Source: Alphaproteobacteria bacterium
GTDB lineage: Bacteria > Pseudomonadota > Alphaproteobacteria > JALCBB01
Length of the DNA stretch: 39,338 nt
Assembly (NCBI GenBank): GCA_028066985.1
Contig: JALCBB010000004.1
Span: forward strand, 1 to 39,338
Direction: 5' to 3'
This document shows positions 1-8,017 of the stretch, piece by piece. Within the stretch, counting starts at the first letter, position 1. Each line of letters opens with the position of its first letter. The position numbers and the translations under genes were made by a program. The notes under the pieces were generated by a model. The model saw nothing but the letters and a program-made list of their open reading frames with translations, was not told the origin of the DNA and did not search any database.

Positions 1-98
1 TTTATTTTTTTGCGGGCTAGCCCGCACCCATCTGCTGGCATCGCTCGCTTGAGCCGGCATCGTGAATGTCTAAGTCAAACTCCCACTAATGCCAGAGG
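1..98 (+). repeat. Structured dispersed repeat arm, copy 1 (subfamily A)
   Basis: First of about 15 arms in the window. It has a T-rich tract, a GC hairpin GCGGGCTAGCCCGC (12-25), a Ser-Leu-like spacer-free central stretch containing CGCTTGAGC, and the conserved outer block ending CCCACTAATGCC. It lies just beyond the 3' end of the formate dehydrogenase gene. The window edge cuts it, so a partner arm may lie outside. Confidence 0.85.
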
Positions 99-145
99 TC
101 GTTCCATGGGAAGTTTAAAAAAATCGGCGCCGTCAAACAAAGCCC

Positions 146-3100
146 TCAGCCCAATGACTCCACGCGCGCCGCGCAATACTTAAACTCCGGAATCTTCCCG
201 TACGGATCCAACGCCGAATTCGTCAGCAAATTCACACTCGCCTCCGCAAAACAAAACGGCACAAAAATCACTCCCTCAGGAACCTGCCGATCCCCGCGCA
301 ACAGTATCTCTATACTCCCGCGCCGCGTCGCAATACGCACCCGATCGCCCGCCGCAAACCCCAAACCCTCCATCTCGCGCGGATTCAACATCGCGACCGC
401 CTCAGGCTCCAGATCATCCAAAACCCCCGAACGCCGCGTTATCGCCCCCGTATGCCAATGCTCCAGCAAGCGGCCCGTCGTCAAAACCATCGGATACTCA
501 ACATCCGGAACCTCCGCGGGCGCGACCAATTCCGTCGCCACAAAGCGTCCGCGGCCGCTCGCCGTCGGAAAACCCTCGCCGAACAATATCTCGCGTCCGG
601 CGCCCGCCTCCGAATCCGCCGGATAAGTCACCGAATCCTCGCGCTCCAATCGCTCCCACGAGATGTTCGCCAGCGACGGCATCAGTTCGCTCATCTCCGC
701 ATACACCTCGCGCGGATGCCCGTAATCCCACGACAAGCCCGTCCGCCGCGCCATCTCCTGAATCAGTTCCCAGTCCATGCGCGCCTCCCCCGGCGGACGC
801 AAAACCGCCCGCCCCATCTGTATCTGGCGATTCGTGTTCGTATAAGTGCCGACCTTCTCCGCATGCGCCGACGCCGGCAGCACCACATCCGCGAACCACG
901 CGGTCTCGGTCAGGAAGATGTCCTGCACCGCCAGATGCTCCAACTTCGCCAATGCCGCCCGCGCATGCGCCTGATCCGGATCCGACACCGCCGGATTTTC
1001 GCCCAGAATATACATCCCGCGCACCGCCCCCGCCAGAATCGCCTCCACCACCTCAACCACCGTCAGCCCCGGCGACGGACTCAACCCGACACCCCACGCC
1101 GACTCAAACACCGCGCGCACCGAGTCGTCCGCGACCGAACGATAGTCGGGATACACCATCGGTATCAGTCCGGCGTCGGACGCGCCCTGCACATTGTTCT
1201 GTCCGCGCAGCGGATGCAAGCCCGTGCCCGCGCGTCCGATCTGTCCGGTAGAAAGCGCCAGCGCTATCAGACAGCGCGCGTTGTCGGTGCCGTGAATGTG
1301 CTGGCTGATGCCCATCCCCCAGAAAATAATGGAGCGCTCCGAGCGCGCATACAGCCGCGCGACCTCGCGCAAAACCTCCGCCTTCACGCCGCATACCGAC
1401 TCCATCGCCTCGGGCGAAAAGTCGCGCAGCGCCTTTTTCAATTCCGCGAAGCCCTCGGTATGCGCCTGAATGTACTGCGCGTCGGTCAGACCCTCTTCCA
1501 CGATCACATGCAGCATCGCGTTCAACATCGCCACATCACTGCCGGGACGAAAGCGCAGATCATACGCCGCGTGACGCGACAACTCCGAACCGCGCGGGTC
1601 GGCAAGAATCAATTTCGCGCCGGCGCGCGCCGCCGCCTTCAGGTAGGTCGCCGCCACCGGATGATTCTGCGTCGGACGCGCCCCGATCACGAAGATGCAG
1701 TCCGACTCCAGCGCCGCGGTGAACGGCGCCGTCACCGCGCCCGAACCGATGCCCTCCATCAGCGCCGCCACCGACGACGCGTGGCACAGCCGCGTGCAGT
1801 GATCCACATTGTTGCTGCCGAAACCCTGGCGCACCAGTTTCTGGAAGAGATACGCCTCCTCGTTGCTCGCCTTCGCCGAGCCGAATCCAGCGAGGGCGTC
1901 GCCGCCGTGCTTGTCGCGGATGCGCGTCAGTCCGCGCGCGGCGAAGTCCAGGGCTTCGTCCCAGGAGGCTTCGCGGAAGTGCGTGAAGGGGTTGTCGGGG
2001 TCAATCTCCATGTCGGCGGACTTCTCGGCGTCCTCAAGGCGAATCAGCGGACGCCGCAGACGGTGCCGGTGATGCACATAGTCAAAGCCGAATCTTCCCT
2101 TGACGCAGAGACGATTTTCGTTCGCGGGGCCGTCGCGTCCGTCAACCTTGACGATTCGCTCAATGACATCGCCGTTGCCGTCATTGACGGGGACAACGAC
2201 ACCGCCGCCGTTTTTGTCGTCCTTGTTAGCGACGGAGACGACAACACCGCCATTGTCGTCATTGTTTTTGTCGCCACCTTTTTTGTCACCGTCACTGTCA
2301 CCGTCATTGACAGAGGGGACGACAACACCGCCGCCATTTTTGTCGTCCTTGTTAGTGACGGAGACGACAACGGCGGCGCCGTTTTTGTCCCCTTTATTTT
2401 TGTCACCGTCGCCGAGACCATTGACATTCGCCGTGTAGACGCGCGTCTGACATCCCACGCCGCAATACGGACACAGCGTATCCACGCTGCGCTCGGGCGT
2501 GAGGGCGCGGCGTCCGTCTTCGGCGGAGACCAGCCGCGACTCCATCAGCGCGCCCGTCGGACACGCCTGCACACACTCGCCGCACGCCACACAACTGCTC
2601 TCGCCCATCGCGTCGCCAAGATCAAAAATGACGCGCGAGCCGCGTCCGCGTCCCGCCATGCCGATGACATCGTTCACCTGCACCTCGCGGCAGGCGCGCA
2701 CGCAGAGTCCGCAGTTGATGCAGGCGCCGAGTTGCACGGTCATCGCGGTGTGCGAGCGGTCGGCGGCGATCTCGCCGTGCGACGGGAAACGGCTCGTCGT
2801 CACGCCGACGCCTTCAGCCTGACGCCAGAAAACTCCGTCGGGGTCGGGCGACATCTCGCGCGCCGGCTGATCCGCGACCAGCAGTTCAAACACAAGTTCG
2901 CGGCTGCGGCGCGCGCGCTCGTCGCCGAGACGGACTTCCATTCCCGCCGTCGGACGCCGAATGCACGACGCCGCCAGCACGCGCTCGCCCTTGATCTCAA
3001 CCATGCATGTCCGGCAGTTGCCGTCGGCGCGGTAGCCGCTCTCGCCGCTGTGACAGAGGTGCGGGATTTCAACGCCGTGACGCCGCGCGGTTTCCCATAT

Positions 3101-3187
3101 TGTTTCGTTCGCGCGCGCCGTGACGGGCTTGCCGTCTATGGTGAACGGGATCTCCTCGGCGGGCGCGGGTTTTGTGCGACTGGACAT
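146..3187 (-). CDS. fdhA: Molybdenum formate dehydrogenase alpha subunit with an in-frame repeat insert
   Basis: It oxidises formate to CO2 at a molybdopterin centre. Domains in order, numbered from the chosen start: 2Fe-2S domain (Cys45, 58, 61, 75), two 4Fe-4S ferredoxin motifs (CINCGLC at 156-162, CVACGEC at 199-205), the Mo-site 4Fe-4S motif CPYCGVGC (239-246) closed by Cys361, then the molybdopterin oxidoreductase body. The likely Mo ligand is Cys468 in HCTRLCHAS, so it is a Cys, not a Sec, enzyme. The N-terminal Fe-S domains match the NAD-linked FdhA/FdsA class. Residues 257-340 are a Lys/Asn/Asp/Gly/Val repeat lying between Cys246 and Cys361 of a single cluster loop. Without it the length is about 930, normal for the family. 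I chose ATG 3187 over an upstream ATG at 3298 because the 2Fe-2S domain starts there and promoter-like boxes sit 8 nt upstream. No beta/gamma subunit or fdhD gene is in the window. Confidence 0.9.
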   Translation of the reverse strand: MSSRTKPAPAEEIPFTIDGKPVTARANETIWETARRHGVEIPHLCHSGESGYRADGNCRTCMVEIKGERVLAASCIRRPTAGMEVRLGDERARRSRELVFELLVADQPAREMSPDPDGVFWRQAEGVGVTTSRFPSHGEIAADRSHTAMTVQLGACINCGLCVRACREVQVNDVIGMAGRGRGSRVIFDLGDAMGESSCVACGECVQACPTGALMESRLVSAEDGRRALTPERSVDTLCPYCGVGCQTRVYTANVNGLGDGDKNKGDKNGAAVVVSVTNKDDKNGGGVVVPSVNDGDSDGDKKGGDKNNDDNGGVVVSVANKDDKNGGGVVVPVNDGNGDVIERIVKVDGRDGPANENRLCVKGRFGFDYVHHRHRLRRPLIRLEDAEKSADMEIDPDNPFTHFREASWDEALDFAARGLTRIRDKHGGDALAGFGSAKASNEEAYLFQKLVRQGFGSNNVDHCTRLCHASSVAALMEGIGSGAVTAPFTAALESDCIFVIGARPTQNHPVAATYLKAAARAGAKLILADPRGSELSRHAAYDLRFRPGSDVAMLNAMLHVIVEEGLTDAQYIQAHTEGFAELKKALRDFSPEAMESVCGVKAEVLREVARLYARSERSIIFWGMGISQHIHGTDNARCLIALALSTGQIGRAGTGLHPLRGQNNVQGASDAGLIPMVYPDYRSVADDSVRAVFESAWGVGLSPSPGLTVVEVVEAILAGAVRGMYILGENPAVSDPDQAHARAALAKLEHLAVQDIFLTETAWFADVVLPASAHAEKVGTYTNTNRQIQMGRAVLRPPGEARMDWELIQEMARRTGLSWDYGHPREVYAEMSELMPSLANISWERLEREDSVTYPADSEAGAGREILFGEGFPTASGRGRFVATELVAPAEVPDVEYPMVLTTGRLLEHWHTGAITRRSGVLDDLEPEAVAMLNPREMEGLGFAAGDRVRIATRRGSIEILLRGDRQVPEGVIFVPFCFAEASVNLLTNSALDPYGKIPEFKYCAARVESLG
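2168..2419 (-). repeat. Coding low-complexity repeat insert in fdhA
   Basis: About 84 codons made of degenerate units read as DDKNGGGVVVP, SVNDGDSDGDKKGG and VVVSVANKDDKNGGG. The unit with NKDDKNGGGVVVP occurs twice. DNA words here recur in the gdh inserts: GGCGCCGTTTTTGTC (2375-2389 and 32836-32850), CCTTTTTTGTCACC (2277-2290 and 32612-32625), and a 21-mer at 2285-2305 that matches 30166-30186 at 20 positions. In both gdh inserts these words are translated in a different frame. Confidence 0.85.
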
Positions 3188-3195
3188 TGCTTCGC

Positions 3196-3224
3196 AGTGT
3201 ATACCTCTATGCCTCTTCGGGCAA
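3196..3224 (-). promoter_or_regulatory. Candidate sigma70-type promoter of fdhA
   Basis: On the minus strand TTGCCC (3219-3224) and TACACT (3196-3201) are separated by 17 nt. The -10 box ends 8 nt before ATG 3187, which would give an almost leaderless transcript. Each box matches the consensus at 4 of 6 positions. Confidence 0.4.
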
Positions 3225-3366
3225 GAATTCTGAAATTCGGCTGTATACGGCGATTTCGGGGCGGCTTTTTTCTTATTGCAAATGACTTTCATTAGCAATA
3301 AGATAGGGAGGTGGAGGATAACGGGCTATTTGCAGGAGCGGGAACCGTGACTATGACAAGTCAAAT

Positions 3367-3594
3367 TTTAATTTTTTGCGGGCAGCGCCCGCAGGCATCA
3401 GTTGGCGCGGTTCGCTTGAGCCGGCGCCGTGAATGTCTGAGTCAAACTCCCACTAATGCCGGAGGCTTGCTCTTCGGAACTTTTCGGAGTGCGACCTCTG
3501 GCATTAGTGGGCGCGGACTCCAGACTAGCCGCGACAGCGGCTCAAGCGAACTGTACCCGCAGACGGCTGGCGGCACTGCCGCCAAATTAAAATT
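3367..3594. repeat. Outward-facing pair of structured repeat arms (copies 2 and 3)
   Basis: Arm 2 (+, subfamily A, 3367-3465) has hairpin GCGGGCAGCGCCCGC (3378-3392). Arm 3 (-, subfamily B, 3494-3594) has hairpin GGCGGCACTGCCGCC (3569-3583). They are separated by a short spacer containing TTCGGAACTTTTCGGAG. The pair fills the divergent region between fdhA and the substrate-binding protein gene, and its end abuts the latter's likely start. No other gene is seen in 3225-3592. Confidence 0.85.
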
Positions 3595-4663
3595 GTTTCT
3601 CTCTTTAATTAAGAGACGAACGACCATCACGGCGTCCGTCGGGGGCAGGCTTATTAAGTCTGTCGCCGTCGCCGGTCTCGCCGTTCTTGTTCTCGGCGTA
3701 AATACCGCCCGGGCGCAGACCCTCAACATCTACACCGGCAGACACTACCCCGCCGACCAGATGCTCTACGATCTCTTCCAGTCTCAGACCGGCATCACCG
3801 TCAACGCGCTTGAAGGCAAGACCGGCGCCCTTCTCGAAAGGCTCCGCCTGGAAGGCGACGAAAGTCCCGCCGACCTCTTCATCACCGTTGACGCCGGCAA
3901 TCTCTGGCGCGCGCGAAATCTTGACCTGCTCGCGCCGGTCGTGTCCGATGTTCTTGACGCGAGGATTCCGCCGCATCTTCGCAGTCCTGAGAATCTCTGG
4001 TTCGGATTCGCGACGCGCAGCCGCATCGCGTTTTACAATCCGCGGGTTCTCGCCGCGCCGCCGCGCCGATGGAGCGACCTCGCCCTTCCCGAATACAGGG
4101 AGCAGATCTGCGCGCGGAGTTCGTCCAACATTTACAATCTGTCGCTGCTCGCCTCGTTCATAGAGCGCGACGGCGAAGACGCCGCCGCGCGCTGGGCGCA
4201 GGGCGTCGTCGCGAACTTCGCGCGTCCGCCGGCGGGCGGCGACACCGACCAGTTGCGCGCCGCCGCCGAGGGCATCTGCGGAGTCGCGATCGCCAATCAC
4301 TATTATTACGCGCGGCTGCTGGCGTCCGAAAGCGCGGCGGACAACGATGTCGCGGCGGCGCTGGTGCCGCTCTGGCTCGGCGAGGAGGGCGACGGCGTGC
4401 ATGCCAACATTTCCGGCGGCGCGCTGCTGCGGTCGGCGAAGAATCGGGAGGAGGCGGTGGCTTTTCTGGAATTTCTGGCGAGCGACCGGGCGCAGGAGAT
4501 TTTTGCGGAGGCGAACAACGAGTATCCTGTTGTTGCCGGTGTCGCGCTTTCGCCGGTTCTTGATGTTCTCGGGCTTCATCGGACGGAGGAGGTCAATGTT
4601 TCGGTTTACGGACGCAATCAGGCTTTGGCGCAGCGCATTTACGACCGCGCCGGCTGGCAATGA
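3593..4663 (+). CDS. Iron(III) ABC transporter periplasmic substrate-binding protein (FbpA/AfuA-like)
   Basis: Binds ferric iron in the periplasm and delivers it to an ABC importer. It has a basic N-terminus, a hydrophobic segment (GLAVLVLGVNTA) and a signal peptidase I-like ARA-Q site, followed by a family-typical mature start TLNIYTGRHYP. The motif IANHYYYARLL matches the iron-binding tyrosine region of FbpA-type proteins. The reading frame stays open upstream to a GTG at 3311, but that part is translated repeat arms and not protein. Between the repeat and the signal peptide the only in-frame common start is TTG 3593; an ATT at 3608 would give MKRRTT and is also possible. Neither has a clear ribosome-binding site. 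No permease or ATPase gene is nearby, so its partners are elsewhere or missing. The family call is firm; the metal and the start are less so. Confidence 0.82.
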   Translation: MFLSLIKRRTTITASVGGRLIKSVAVAGLAVLVLGVNTARAQTLNIYTGRHYPADQMLYDLFQSQTGITVNALEGKTGALLERLRLEGDESPADLFITVDAGNLWRARNLDLLAPVVSDVLDARIPPHLRSPENLWFGFATRSRIAFYNPRVLAAPPRRWSDLALPEYREQICARSSSNIYNLSLLASFIERDGEDAAARWAQGVVANFARPPAGGDTDQLRAAAEGICGVAIANHYYYARLLASESAADNDVAAALVPLWLGEEGDGVHANISGGALLRSAKNREEAVAFLEFLASDRAQEIFAEANNEYPVVAGVALSPVLDVLGLHRTEEVNVSVYGRNQALAQRIYDRAGWQ

Positions 4664-4698
4664 AGCGGCGAACCGCCTCCGGCATCAGGCGACGAACG

Positions 4699-5001
4699 GC
4701 CTCCGGCATTAGCGGGAGTTTGACTAAGACATTCACGATAGCCGCTCAAGCGAACCGCACCCGCAGATGGCTGGCGGCACTGCCGCCAAAAAAATTAAAA
4801 AATAATGAGAAAACAATTTATTTAATTGACACCATTAATTGTCTATTAATAATTAACAGAATAAATTATTTTGACCCCTTAAACAGTCCAATTGCTTTTT
4901 AATTTATTTTTTTGCAGGCAGCGCCTGCGGGCATCAGTTGGTACGGTTCGCTTGAGCGGCTATTGTGAATGTCTTAGTCAAACTCCCACTAATGCCAGAG
5001 G
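4699..5001. repeat. MITE-like composite element (copies 4 and 5, AT-rich core)
   Basis: Inverted arms at 4699-4800 (-) and 4896-5001 (+) surround an AT-rich core. The core contains TTAATTGTCTATTAATAATT and TTGACCCCTTAAACAGTCC. Arm hairpins are GGCGGCACTGCCGCC (left) and GCAGGCAGCGCCTGC (4914-4928, right). It occupies the convergent gap between the substrate-binding protein and the MFS gene. Just left of it, 4671-4710 holds a degenerate duplication of CCTCCGGCAT. Nothing else is seen in 4664-5033. Confidence 0.85.
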
Positions 5002-5033
5002 CCGTGCTTCGATTGTCCCTAAATTAATTGTTT

Positions 5034-6251
5034 TTAATTTTCCGCCGGCCGCAACCGCGCAAGAGGACGCTCGTCTATCGGCAGATGCAGCACCGTCGCC
5101 AGCACCCCGAACGCCACCGCCGCCAGCCACATCCCGTCATACGAACCCGTCCGATCATACAGATAACCGCCCAGCCACACGCCCGAAAAACTTCCCAGCT
5201 GATGACTGAAAAACACAAACCCGAACAGCGTCGCCATATACCTCACGCCGAACACCTGCAGCACTATCCCCGATGTCAGCGGCACCGTCGACAGCCACAG
5301 CAAACCCATCACGCCCGCGAACATCAGCACCACCGGCTCCGTCTTCGGCAACACCAGCAGCGCCACTATCGCCAGAGTCCGCGCGAAATAAATGAAACTC
5401 AACCCCAGACGCTTGCTGAAATACTGTCCCGCAACCCCCGCGCCGAACGAGCCGATGATGTTAAACAGTCCGATCAGCGACAGCGACCACGCCCCGATAG
5501 ACGCGCCCATTCCCAGATCCTGCAGATACGCCGGAAAATGCACCGTGATAAACGCGACATGAAAACCGCACACGAAAAATCCGAGCGTCAGCAGCACATA
5601 ACCGCGATGCGCGCGCGCCTCCAATAACGCCGAGCGCAGACTCTGCCCCGTGTCCTCGTCCGCGGCGGTCGGATCGCTCGCGGGCAGCGCGAACACCAGA
5701 ACCACGATCAGCAGCACCGACGCCGCCAGTCCGTAGAGTCCCGCCGTCCAGCCGTAGTTCGCTATCAGCGCCTGTCCGAACGGCGAGAACAGCACCTGTC
5801 CGAGCGAGCCCGACGCCATTCCGAGGCCGAGCGCGAACGAACGGCGCTCCGGCGATATGACTTTGACGATAGCGCTCAGCGCAATTGAGAACGACGCGAA
5901 TCCTATTCCGATTCCTGTCAGGATTCCCGCCGTGAAGGTCAGGACGAAGCCGTCCTGCGCCTGTGACATTCCGACGAGTCCGATCGCGTAGATCAGTCCG
6001 CCGATCGCGAGTATTCGCGACGGGCCGTAGCGATCCGAGAGCGCGCTTGCGACCGGCACTGTCGCGCCCCAGAGCAGGTTCTGAGTCGCGAGGGCGAATG
6101 CGAAGGTTTCGCGTCCCCAGCCGCGTGTCGCGGTCATCGGCTCCAGGAAGAGGCCGAGCACCGAGCGCGGACCGAAGCCCAGGAACGATATCAGGCAGCT
6201 CGCCGTGATGACGACAAGCGGTGTGCGCCAGGCGCGGATTGCTGTAGTCAT
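5034..6251 (-). CDS. MFS transporter, 12 predicted membrane segments
   Basis: A 405-residue major facilitator protein, the usual family length. It has alternating hydrophobic segments throughout, the loop 2-3 signature SALSDRYGPSRIL (69-81), and a weaker equivalent (AGQYFSKRLG) in the second half. The overall pattern resembles monocarboxylate or oxalate/formate-type carriers, but the substrate cannot be read from sequence. It lies near a formate dehydrogenase, which makes a small organic anion plausible; that is inference only. Promoter-like boxes end 7 nt before ATG 6251. Unlike the second MFS gene of this window it has no low-complexity insert. Confidence 0.85.
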   Translation of the reverse strand: MTTAIRAWRTPLVVITASCLISFLGFGPRSVLGLFLEPMTATRGWGRETFAFALATQNLLWGATVPVASALSDRYGPSRILAIGGLIYAIGLVGMSQAQDGFVLTFTAGILTGIGIGFASFSIALSAIVKVISPERRSFALGLGMASGSLGQVLFSPFGQALIANYGWTAGLYGLAASVLLIVVLVFALPASDPTAADEDTGQSLRSALLEARAHRGYVLLTLGFFVCGFHVAFITVHFPAYLQDLGMGASIGAWSLSLIGLFNIIGSFGAGVAGQYFSKRLGLSFIYFARTLAIVALLVLPKTEPVVLMFAGVMGLLWLSTVPLTSGIVLQVFGVRYMATLFGFVFFSHQLGSFSGVWLGGYLYDRTGSYDGMWLAAVAFGVLATVLHLPIDERPLARLRPAEN

Positions 6252-6258
6252 GCCGTTA

Positions 6259-6287
6259 GTTTTACCAGACCGGCCGCGCCTCGTCCA
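6259..6287 (-). promoter_or_regulatory. Candidate promoter of the MFS gene
   Basis: On the minus strand TGGACG (6282-6287) and TAAAAC (6259-6264) lie 17 nt apart, 7 nt before the ATG at 6251. Predicted initiation is on or next to the A of the start codon. Each box matches at 4 of 6 positions. Confidence 0.35.
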
Positions 6288-6315
6288 GATTAATTACAGA
6301 GACAATCGAAGTGCG

Positions 6316-6571
6316 ATCTTTGGCATTAGCGGGCGTTTGACTCAGACATTCACGACAGCCGCTCAAGCGAACCGCACCCGCAGATGGCTGGCGGCACTGC
6401 CGCCAAAAAAATTAAATTAAAAAGAAAATAATTTATTTAATTTGACTCCTTAAACAGTCCAATTGCTTTTTAATTTATTTTTTGCAGGCAGCGCCTGCGG
6501 GCATCAGTTGGCGCTGTTCGCTTGAGCCGACACCGTGAATGTCTTAGTCAAACTCCCACTAATGCCAGAGG
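6316..6571. repeat. MITE-like composite element (copies 6 and 7)
   Basis: Shortest inward-facing composite. The left arm is 6316-6420 (-) with GGCGGCACTGCCGCC, the right arm 6467-6571 (+) with GCAGGCAGCGCCTGC. The core has one copy of the TTGACTCCTTAAACAGTCC module and lacks the TTAATTGTCTATT module found in the longer composites. Similarity extends outward to CGAAGTGCG on the left and TTCTTCGTCTGTCTCC on the right, close to TTAATTA sequences. It lies between the MFS start and the gor stop; nothing else is seen in 6288-6603. Confidence 0.85.
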
Positions 6572-6603
6572 CTGTTCTTCGTCTGTCTCCTGATTAAAGG
6601 CTC

Positions 6604-7962
6604 TTAAGAATTTGACGGGGCGCGTAAAGAAACAAACTCCTCCGAAACCGTCGGATGAATCGCGAAACAACGGTCAAGGTCGTCCTTCGTCGCTCCGGCC
6701 GCCAAAGCCAGAGCGAAAACCTGCGCCAATTCAGGGCCCTCCTCGCCCAGCATCTGCACGCCAAGCAAACGACCACTACCACGCTCCGAAACAACCCGAA
6801 TGTAAACACGCTCCCCGCGACCCGACAACGCAAGACGCAGCGGACCAAAATCACTGTCCCAGACCTGAACCTCATAACCGCGCGCGCGCGCCGCCTCCGC
6901 CGTCAGGCCGACCTCCGCCAAAGGCGGATGCGTGAACACCGCCGTCGGAATGTTCTCATACACCAGGTCCGCCGCGCCGCCGCCGAAATGCTTCGCCGCG
7001 AAACACTCGCCCTCCGCAAGCGCGACCGGCGTCAACTCGCGTCCGCGCGACGCCGCGTCGCCAAGCGCGAACACCCCCGACACGCTCGTACAATAATTGC
7101 CGTCAACCTCAATCTTGCCCGCGCCGTCAAGCCGCACCCCCGCGTCCTCAAGTCCCAGTCCCGCCACACGCGGACGCCGACCCACCGCCCAGAGCAGTCC
7201 GTCGCCGCGCACCTCGCGACCGTCACCAAGAACAACCTCGTAACCCCCGCCGCGCTCGCGCACGACATCCACCGCGGCGTCCAGCAACAGTCGCGCGCCC
7301 CCCGAACGCAAAGCATGCGCCAGATGCTCCGACATCACCGCGTCAAAACCGCGCAGCAACCGCGACCGGCGATGAATCAACGTCGTCTCCACGCCCAGTC
7401 CGCAGAAAATAGACGCGAACTCGCACGCGATATATCCGCCGCCCACCACTACCACCTCGCGCGGCAGATCTTTCAGATGAAACAGGTCGTCCGAAACCCA
7501 CGCCGCCGGCACGCCCGAAGGCCGCCACGGCTCCATCCCGACCGCAAGCAGAATCCGCCCGGCGCGAAAACTCTCGCCGTCAACAACAACCTCGTTCGCG
7601 CCGCGCAGCCGCGCGCGTCCGCGCACAATCCGGACGCCGGCGGTGTCCAGCGTGTTCTGATAGGCGTCGTTGAGCCGCCGAATCTCGCGGTTCTTGTTCG
7701 CGACCAGCCGCGTCCAGTCAAGCGCGGGAGCGGGAAGGTCCCAGCCGAAGCCGCGCGCGTCACGCGCCTGCTCCGGCACCGCCGCCGCATGATGAAACAA
7801 CTTCTTCGGAACACATCCGAGATTGACACAGGTGCCGCCGAGCGCGCGGTCTTCCACAAGAACAACCCGCGCGCCGAAGCCCGCCGCGCGCCGCGCCGCG
7901 CGCACTCCCCCGGAGCCGCCGCCGATGACGACAAGATCAGACAATTCGCCGGCGGCGGACAT
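6604..7962 (-). CDS. gor: Glutathione-disulfide reductase
   Basis: NADPH-dependent flavoenzyme that reduces oxidised glutathione in the cytoplasm. It has an N-terminal FAD-binding GGGSGG (14-19), the redox-active disulfide in GGTCVNLGCVPKK (Cys45 and Cys50), an NAD(P)-binding glycine-rich GGGYIACEFA, a second FAD motif (GVFALGDA), and the C-terminal interface motif HPTVSEEFVSL carrying the catalytic His. Length 452 is normal. The PKK after the second Cys and the HPTVSEE end favour glutathione reductase over lipoamide dehydrogenase or mercuric reductase. It is divergent from uvrB with a 55-bp gap. No insert is present. Confidence 0.93.
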   Translation of the reverse strand: MSAAGELSDLVVIGGGSGGVRAARRAAGFGARVVLVEDRALGGTCVNLGCVPKKLFHHAAAVPEQARDARGFGWDLPAPALDWTRLVANKNREIRRLNDAYQNTLDTAGVRIVRGRARLRGANEVVVDGESFRAGRILLAVGMEPWRPSGVPAAWVSDDLFHLKDLPREVVVVGGGYIACEFASIFCGLGVETTLIHRRSRLLRGFDAVMSEHLAHALRSGGARLLLDAAVDVVRERGGGYEVVLGDGREVRGDGLLWAVGRRPRVAGLGLEDAGVRLDGAGKIEVDGNYCTSVSGVFALGDAASRGRELTPVALAEGECFAAKHFGGGAADLVYENIPTAVFTHPPLAEVGLTAEAARARGYEVQVWDSDFGPLRLALSGRGERVYIRVVSERGSGRLLGVQMLGEEGPELAQVFALALAAGATKDDLDRCFAIHPTVSEEFVSLRAPSNS

Positions 7963-8003
7963 TCAATGCGGACTCCGTTCAAGATGCGCGAAAAACACGG
8001 TGC

Positions 8004-8009
8004 TATACT
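8004..8009 (+). promoter_or_regulatory. Candidate -10 box of uvrB (leaderless start)
   Basis: TATACT, 5 of 6 consensus bases, ends 8 nt before ATG 8018, so initiation is expected within a couple of bases of the start codon. No convincing -35 box is visible at normal spacing. TTCAAG at 7978 is 20 nt away. Confidence 0.4.
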
Positions 8010-8017
8010 AGCGAAAA

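Noticed and set aside
452-3295. 947-codon open frame on the plus strand across fdhA
   Set aside because: It is the codon-on-codon antisense of fdhA, rich in Arg/His/Ala with no domain. Long antisense frames are expected at this GC content and codon bias.
3311-3592. N-terminal extension of the iron-binding protein back to a GTG
   Set aside because: The translated region consists of two repeat arms and precedes a complete signal peptide; export would fail with a 94-residue leader.
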